A stretch of 64,000 nucleotides of DNA from Carya illinoinensis (lineage: Eukaryota; Streptophyta; Magnoliopsida; Fagales; Juglandaceae), in the NCBI RefSeq assembly GCF_018687715.1, contig NC_056767.1:2666001-2730000 (forward strand), in the 5' to 3' direction. The notes beneath the pieces were generated by a model, which was given only the letters and a program-made list of their open reading frames with translations, was not told the origin of the DNA and did no database searches. The translations under genes and the position numbers were made by a program. Of the stretch, positions 57,396 to 64,000 are shown piece by piece. Numbering within the stretch: the first letter of the stretch is position 1; every line of letters starts with the position of its first letter.

Positions 57396-58345
57396 CTAGC
57401 TAGGATTCCGTGAGCTGAAGAAATGCATGAACCCGGACTTTGGCGAAGATGGAAAGGTTATTACTACAAAATCTACACATTTAAGCGTGTATGATATTAG
57501 GGTTAACAGAACAGAACTTTTGGAACAATGTTCAACTCCTCAAATCCCAAATAATGCAAAGGGGATCAAGCCAAAACCTGTCTGACTAGGTCGACGTTAC
57601 GTATGGACTAAACTTCAATACAATATCTATGAAGAATTTCTACCTTAGTAATTCACTCATGAATTCATGATAATTAAATGTCATAAATGTTTGGATTTTT
57701 ACATATATCTTCCGTATCCACCACAGATTGCATGATCATTAATTTCCCATAAATTGAGTGCCTACTCATGATCTTCTTGCTTGGGCCATTTTCTTGGCTG
57801 CAAACTGCTTTACCGATTGCAACTGTACTTCCGGATTTGAATTTATATGCATCATTATTGAGACAACTTAATTTGGGTGTTAATGGAGTCGTCAATTAAC
57901 CATTTTATATATGTGATGATCTTTTGCGACGTGAAATACGTACGTACACCTAAAAAAAAATATATATTACGTACTACAAACGTTGGAGTTGTAGGCTTCG
58001 AACTGGAGGCGCAGAGTTTATTTGGGCTGAGAGATAATACCAAATTAAGTGATTTAGTTTTCATAATTAACAAATTAAGATATTTGATTTTTATTCAAGA
58101 TGAATATTTTCCTTATTTTATTTCCATGTAATTTCTTTGCAAATAGAAAAAAAGTAATGTTACATGCAGTTATGGAATGCGCAAGCACCGTGTAGTCGTT
58201 TTGAAAAAGAATAGAATCTACTATTAAATTTTTTTTTTTTATGTAGATCCAGTATTTATTCACTTCTTTCAAAATGATTGCATGATGACACTTACACTTC
58301 CACGACCGCTACTATCATTTCTCATAAAAATTGTGATTTGTTTTC
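57396..58345. other. Upstream region of the GA 20-oxidase gene, no second gene
   Basis: The stretch holds the presumed promoter and, at its far end, a MITE relative. No open frame with a recognisable domain. Upstream regulation cannot be inferred beyond the TATA box. Confidence 0.5.
58152..58325. mobile_element. MITE, relative of 50891-51064
   Basis: AGTAATGTTACATGCAGTTATGGAATGCGC starts the element and GATTGCATGATGACAC...ATCATTTCTCAT ends it. The two ends are imperfect inverted repeats and share the GTCGTTTTGAAAAA motif with the other copy. It lies directly beside the 3' LTR of the TNT1-like element. Confidence 0.55.
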
Positions 58346-58857
58346 TGTTAGGTGCTTGTGGTACGGGGCATACAATTACAACTGAAATAGAAATGAGAAA
58401 GAATAAAAGAAATAATAAAGAACTCCAATTGTAGAAGAATTTCACTTATAGCAAAAGGATTACAAGAATTTCTCTCCTGAATAAGGAGAGCACAATTGAC
58501 AATACTCTCTCTTATAAAAGGAGAAAAACTCACTTTTTATTATAAAAGGAAAGACAATATATAGGAGAAACCTCATTATTTTTCTCTCTAAAACTCTCTC
58601 TCTTTTTCTAAATTTTTCTTTCAAAATGGGATAGGTTTTTAAAAGCAAAAACATGTATTTATAGGAGTTAAAGGAGGTGGAAGATGGCGGAAGCAAGTGG
58701 AAGATGGCGAAAGCAAATGTGAACGCAAGCTCAACTAACCACCATTTTTGACCCATAAAAAAGATGGCGGAAGCAAGTGGAAGATAGCGGAAGCAAATGT
58801 GAACGCAAGCTCAACTAGCCACCATTTTTGACCCATAAAAGTGGCTTTACTGCTACA
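58346..58857 (-). repeat. 3' LTR of the TNT1-like element, with internal duplication
   Basis: 512 bp against 441 bp for the 5' LTR. The extra length is a tandem copy of about 80 bp: AGATGGCGGAAGCAAGTGG...GACCCATAAAA occurs at about 58681-58760 and again at 58761-58840. Confidence 0.88.
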
Positions 58858-58899
58858 TATCTCCCACTTAAAGTCACTTTTGTAATCCTTCTATCTTTT

Positions 58900-61800
58900 C
58901 TACACTTTCCATCTCCATGCCGCTTTCATATCTGCTAGGCCTAAGGAGGATCGACACCAGATAAACTTGTCATTATTAATTGGCTTTGTTAATATATCTG
59001 CTAGGTTGTCTTTTGTATGGATTTTTTGTATATCCACACTTCCTTCTTCCACCTTCTCACGAACGAAGTAATACTGAACTCGTATGTGCTTTGTCTTTGA
59101 ATGAAATGCTGGATTCTTTGCCAAATGCAAAGCGCTCTGACTATCACAAAATAAATCAACCTCTCTTGTACGTGTCCGAGCTCTTCCAGTAGCATTTGCA
59201 ACCATATTGCCTCTTTGCTAGCTTGTGTAACTGCGACATATGCTACCTCCGTTGTAGAAGTAGCCACGATAGACTGGAATTTTGAAACCCAGCTTACAGC
59301 TCCTCCAGCAAGAATAAACACATAACCTGAGGTGGACTTGCTCTTGTCAAGATCACCTGTATAATCTGAATCAACATAGCCTCTGACAGTAAAGTCTGAT
59401 CCTTCATAACATAATGCGACATTTGAGGTACCCTTAACATATCTCAGGATCCTCTTTACAGCACTCCAATGCTCTTTACCAGGATTCGCCATGTATCGAC
59501 TAACCACTCCCACTGATTGTGCAATGGCTGGTCTTGTACAAACCATAGCGAACATTAAGCTACCCACTGCTGATGCATACGGTACTCGAGACATTTCCAT
59601 TCTCTCTGCTTCATTGCTAGGACTCATACTTAGAGGATAACTTGAAATTAATAGGAAGAGGGGTAGAAATTGGCTTACAATCTTGCATGTTGAAGAATCG
59701 CAAGATTTTCTTCAAATAATTTTTCTGAGAAAGCCATATCTTCATATTATTTCTGTCTTGGTAAATTTGCATCCCTAGAATCTTGTTTGCTGGTCCCAAG
59801 TCCTTCATTTCAAACTCCCTAGCCAACTGTGCCTTTAAGTCTGTAATACGATCTTTGTTGGGGCCTGCTACCAACATGTCGTCAACATACAACAACAGAA
59901 TAATGAAATTACCATCACCAAATCTCTTGTAGTAAATACAAGGATCTGAACTATGTCTGTTGTATCCAAGGCTCATGATAAAGGAATCAAATCTCTTATA
60001 CCAACATCTCGGCACCTGTTTGAGACCGTATAGAGATTTGTTCAACTTGCAAACCAAGTTCTCTTTTTCTTTTTCTTCAAAACCTTCTGGTTGGAGCATG
60101 TAAATTTCTTCTTCAATTTCTCCATGAAGAAATGCAGTTTTCACGTCCAGTTGTTCTAAGTACAAGTCAAATGTAGCACACATCGCAAGGACTGCTCGAA
60201 CCGTTGAGAGTCGAACAACAGGAGAGAATATTTCGTTGAAGTCTATGCCTTCTTTCTAAGCGAATCCTTTCACCACCAATCTAGCACGATACTGCTCCAC
60301 TTGATCATTGCCATTTCGTTTGATCTTGTAAACCCATTTGTTTCCGATGGCCTTCCTTCCTTGTGGTAGTGGTACAAGATCCCATGTTTTATTTTTATGG
60401 AGAGCTTCAATTTCTTCTTGCATTGCAACCATCCACAAAGAAGCTTCTTGACTATTTGTAGCCTCATGAAAATTTGACGGTTCTCCATCTTCTGTTAGTA
60501 GACAGTATGCGACATTTCCCTCCATGATGTACTCTGAGTGCCAAGTTGGTTTTCTTCTCTCTCGAGTTGACCGTCGAACTTGTGGAATTGCACACTCAGC
60601 TTGTTCTTGTACTTCGTGCTCTAATATTACTTCAGAAGAATCTGGAACTTCTAATTCTTGTCTTTCTTCAACTTGAACTGTAATAGTCTCTGGTTTCTCT
60701 TTTGAAGCGCTATCATTTTCTTTTTCTTGTACCTTATCTTCTACAAATACAACATCCCTGCTGATTAGCACCTTGCGGGTAGTGGGATCCCACAGGCGAT
60801 ACCCCTTGACTCCATCAGCATACCCTAAGAAAATACATTTTCTAGATTTTGGATCTAACTTTGATGTTTCTTGGGTGTTGTACATAACATAAACAGGACT
60901 TCCAAATGTATGTAAGTGAGAATAATCAACTAGCTTATCAGTCCACATCTCCATCGGCGTTTTCAGATCAATTGCGGTTGATGGTGACCGATTGATCACA
61001 TAACAGGCAGTCTTGACTGCTTCTGCCCAAAATGACTTGGCTATTCCCGCAGTTCTCAACATCGCTCTTGTTCGTTCTAACAAGGTTCTGTTCATCCGCT
61101 CTGCTACTCCATTTTGTTGTGGAGTGTATGCCACCGTGAGCTGCCTTTTGATACCTTCTTGTTGACAGAAGCTATCAAATTCACTACCAGTATATTCTCC
61201 TCCATTGTCTGTCCTTAAACACTTGATCTTCTTTTCAGATTCAAGCTCAACCCGCATTTTGAATATTTTGAAAACTGGAAATACATCTGCTTTATTTTTT
61301 ATTGGATACACCCAACATCTCCTGGAATAATCGTCAATAAATGACACAAAGTATTTTGCTCCTCCTAGGGACAAAACTGGTGCTTGCCAAACATCAAAAT
61401 GGATTAGTTCTAAGATAGCTTTACTTCTAGCAGAGGAACTACTGAATTTCAATCTGTGCTGCTTACTAGTAGCACAATGCTCACAAAAGGGTAATAAAAC
61501 CTTTTTGAGCCCTGGAAGAAGCTTTTGTTCAGCAAGAATCTTCAAATCTCGTTCCGACATGTGGCTAAGCTTACGGTGCCACATCATTGTTAATTCTTCT
61601 GCCGAACTTGCCAACGCAGTGGATGCTTCTCCTTCTTGTTGTGTTTCTCCTTTAAGCATGTACAAATTTGCAGCTATCTTTTCCGCTTTCATCATTACAA
61701 GCGGGCCTTTAACTATTTTCATGATCCCATCTTGAATATGGGTTTTACACCCACTATTATCTAATTGTCCTAAAGACAATAGATTTTTCTTCAGGCCTTT

Positions 61801-62865
61801 CACATGTCGTACCTCCTGAATGGTGCGAACTGTACCGTCACACATCTTCAATTTGATGGTACCAATACCAGCAATCTCCAAGGCATGATCGTCTCCCATG
61901 AACACAGATCCTCCTGAGATAGGTTCATATTGATGGAACCATTCTCTCCGGGGAGTCATATGCCATGTTGCTCCTGAGTCAATAAGCCAGACATCAGCAA
62001 ATCTTCTTCTACCTTCAGTAACTGTTGTTGCCTCACTGTATAAAATTTCACCATCATCTGAGGTGCTTGCTACACAACCCTGAGCTTTTGACAACTCAGG
62101 GCCTTTTTCTTTGGCTTCTTCATTCTTCTTGAGATGCCAACACTCCCTTTTGTAGTACCATTTCTTGCCACAGTGATGACACTTGACATTCTTCTTACTT
62201 CTGGATTTTGATCTACTTTGATTTTGACTCCCACTGGGGCCACGTTCCGTTGATCTCCCTCTCGTCATTACCAAAGCTTCGGCTTGTTGTGAACCTCCTG
62301 GTCTATCTTCTTTGCTTTTGTGCCGACTTTCTTCTTCAAGAATTACAACTGCAATATCATCGAAGACTAGAACTTCAATGTTGTTGGTTAAGTTGATGAT
62401 GAGTTGATCATACGAATCAGGTAGACTTTGAAATAGAATTTCAACACGTTCACTCGTCTCTATGTTATGCCCCATTGTTGTGAGCTGTGAAAATAAAGTG
62501 TTGAGGGTGTTGATGTGGTCTGTCACCATAGTTGACTCCATCATCCGAAGGGTGTAGAGTTTTCTTCTCAAGAAAATTTTGTTGTGTAGTGATTTAGTCT
62601 CGTACAATTTTGTCAGAGTATCACATATCTCTTTTGCTGTCTTTTTCTCCGCCACACTTGACAATACTCCATCAGCTAGTACTAGGTGCAGATTAGCAAT
62701 AGCATTGCCATCCATCTCGTTCCACTTGCCGTCGTTAGTGATCTCATCGGGCCTATCTCCAATTGCCGTCAAGCAATTATCTTTCCTCAAAATTGCTTTT
62801 ATTCTCATTTTCCACAATGAGAAATTACTCCCATTTAACTTCTGTATTTCGTACTTCGTTGCCAT
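58900..62865 (-). pseudogene. TNT1-like gag-pol polyprotein, broken
   Basis: The likely start is MATKYEIQKLNG at 62865 (the open frame begins at 62910). Gag has the LNGSNFSLWKMR motif. The zinc knuckle reads CHHCGKKWYYKREC, with Tyr in place of the zinc-binding His, so it is probably inactive. Protease (DSGATWHM), GAG-pre-integrase (MWHRKLSHMSERD), integrase (IDDYSRRCWV, TDNGGEY, PQQNGVAERMNRT), reverse transcriptase (QLDVKTAFLHGE, LLYVDDMLVAG) and RNase H (CDSQSALHLAKNP, ADILTKP) follow. A TAG at 60256-60258 lies before the reverse transcriptase core. The frame shifts near 59630 and returns near 59165. The RNase H TEAEY-type motif reads TEVAY. Confidence 0.9.
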
Positions 62866-62945
62866 TATTGAAGATGCCTCCTTTCCACTAACTGGATCTA
62901 ACTGTAGCACGAAAACCGGTTATAAACCTGATGCTCTAATACCAC

Positions 62946-63386
62946 TGTTAGGCGCTTGTTGTACGGGGCATACAATTACAACTGAAGTAGAAATGTGAAA
63001 GAATAAAAGAAATAATAAAGAACTCCAATTGTAGAAGAATTTCACTTATAGCAAAAGGATTACAAGAATTTCTCTCTTGAATAAGGAGAGCACAATTGAC
63101 AATACCCTCTTTTATAAAAAGAGAAAACTCACTCTTTATTATAAAAGGAAAGACAATATATAGGAGAAACCTTACTATTTTTCTCTCTAAAACTCTCTCT
63201 CTTTTTCTAAATTTTTCTTTCAAAATGGGATAGATTTTTAAAAGCAAAAATATGTATTTATAGGAGTTAAAGGAGGTGGAAGATGGCGGAAGCAAGTGGA
63301 AGATGGTGGAAGCAAATGTAAACGCAAGTTCAACTAGCCACCATTTTTTACCCATAAAAATCTATAAAAATAGCTTTATCGCTACA
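62946..63386 (-). repeat. 5' LTR of the TNT1-like element, 441 bp
   Basis: On the minus strand it reads TGTAGCGATAAAGC...GCGCCTAACA. It holds the promoter for the element; TATA-like boxes occur on the minus strand (for example CCTATAAATAC near 63256). The 80-bp unit is single here. Confidence 0.88.
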
Positions 63387-63391
63387 TTTTT

Positions 63392-64000
63392 AACTATGTA
63401 CACGTGAAAATCGTAAAGATTCAGCCCTCAGAATCTTTCGTAATCTTGGTTATCACCCTCAAAATCCAAATATCACATTATTTTAATCATTCTCGAAATT
63501 ATCAATTTTTGTAATCACATTTACAATTGAAATGTCCAAAAATATAATAAGGTACACCTTTTTCATCTAAAAGTTTCGAATTACCCCTAATTAAGTACTA
63601 GTACTATATTGTCTAGCAGACAATGTAACCCTATTAAAGAAAAAATGAATACCTACACAGAAAAGATGGAAAAAAGTGACAGAAAAGGTCCTCATGATCA
63701 TGTCCCAGTATCTTATTTCCAACCTTTTTCCAGCTATTCCTGCATATCACGTAGACTAAAAGCTTTGAATTGAACTGATTAAATATTGCTTGTTCAATCT
63801 CCTTAATATACCCATAGTAATCAATGAAAAGGATCAAAGTACTCCAAAATGTCTCGCTCTAGATCTGTTTTTTCTGGTTCAAGAATTCAAACTGCTCGTA
63901 ATATGTTCAAATAACATTGCTCGATCTATATTCATAGGGTAACAAGTACTCACCTTAAAGCTCATCACTAACGTCGGAATGCAACCCACACATTAAACCC
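63392..64000. other. Intergenic DNA at the right edge, no gene seen
   Basis: AT-rich sequence without a recognisable domain. A minus-strand open frame at 63634-63837 has no family resemblance. Confidence 0.5.

Larger units (their letters stand above)
58346..63386 (-). mobile_element. TNT1-like Ty1/copia retrotransposon, decayed
   Basis: The element runs right to left. LTRs: 5' at 62946-63386, 3' at 58346-58857. The primer-binding site TGGTATTAGAGC (minus, 62933-62944) is complementary to initiator tRNA-Met with one change. A purine tract (AAGTGGGAGATA) precedes the 3' LTR. Flanks are TTTTC and TTTTT, a possible target duplication with one mismatch. A long gag-pol frame is broken by a stop and two compensating frameshifts. 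Confidence 0.9.

Noticed and set aside
1..64000. tRNA, rRNA or CRISPR features
   Set aside because: No cloverleaf-like tRNA, rRNA segment or spacer array was recognised; tRNA-like strings are retrotransposon primer-binding sites.

Overview
The window is plant nuclear DNA from a eudicot: spliced genes, a gibberellin 20-oxidase, wall-associated-kinase-type exons, plant Ty1/copia, Ty3/gypsy, L1-type LINE, CACTA, Mutator-like and Tourist-like transposons, and very AT-rich spacers. The many short elements carrying GAGATGAGATGA-type ends recall woody rosids such as walnut or hickory; that taxonomic guess is weak inference.

Layout. 1-2.7 kb: exon 1 of a wall-associated-kinase-like gene (minus strand) with a small CACTA element just inside its intron. 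2.7-19.9 kb: gene-free AT-rich DNA made largely of a ~4 kb tandem segmental duplication. The second copy was later hit by a full-length L1-type LINE (9969-15798, both ORFs open) and by a Tourist-like MITE; the first copy still shows the empty sites. 19.9-23.8 kb: truncated Ty3/gypsy element with one LTR. 24.6-25.6 kb: a second, broken WAK-like exon. 25.8-34.4 kb: a complete Mutator-like element with matching terminal repeats and a 9-bp target duplication. It carries a six-exon FAR1-type transposase gene and a convergent gene for a GRF zinc-finger/coiled-coil/membrane-anchor protein. 35.1-49.6 kb: a degenerate copia element split by a younger SIRE-type copia element (37981-47157). The younger one carries two related antisense coiled-coil ORFs, each with its own TATA-like box, between pol and the 3' LTR. 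49.6-53.5 kb: spacer holding a divergent third copy of the repeat block and MITEs. 53.6-57.3 kb: an intact three-exon gibberellin 20-oxidase gene. 58.3-63.4 kb: a TNT1-like copia element on the minus strand, decayed.

The only gene with a clear host function is the GA 20-oxidase. The WAK-like exons are partial (copy 1, possibly continuing off the window) or broken (copy 2). The two observations most worth following are the two-gene Mutator-like element, whose convergent layout recalls maize MuDR, and the paired antisense coiled-coil ORFs of the SIRE-type element. Exon boundaries are read from GT/AG sites and frame continuity by eye. No searches were run.
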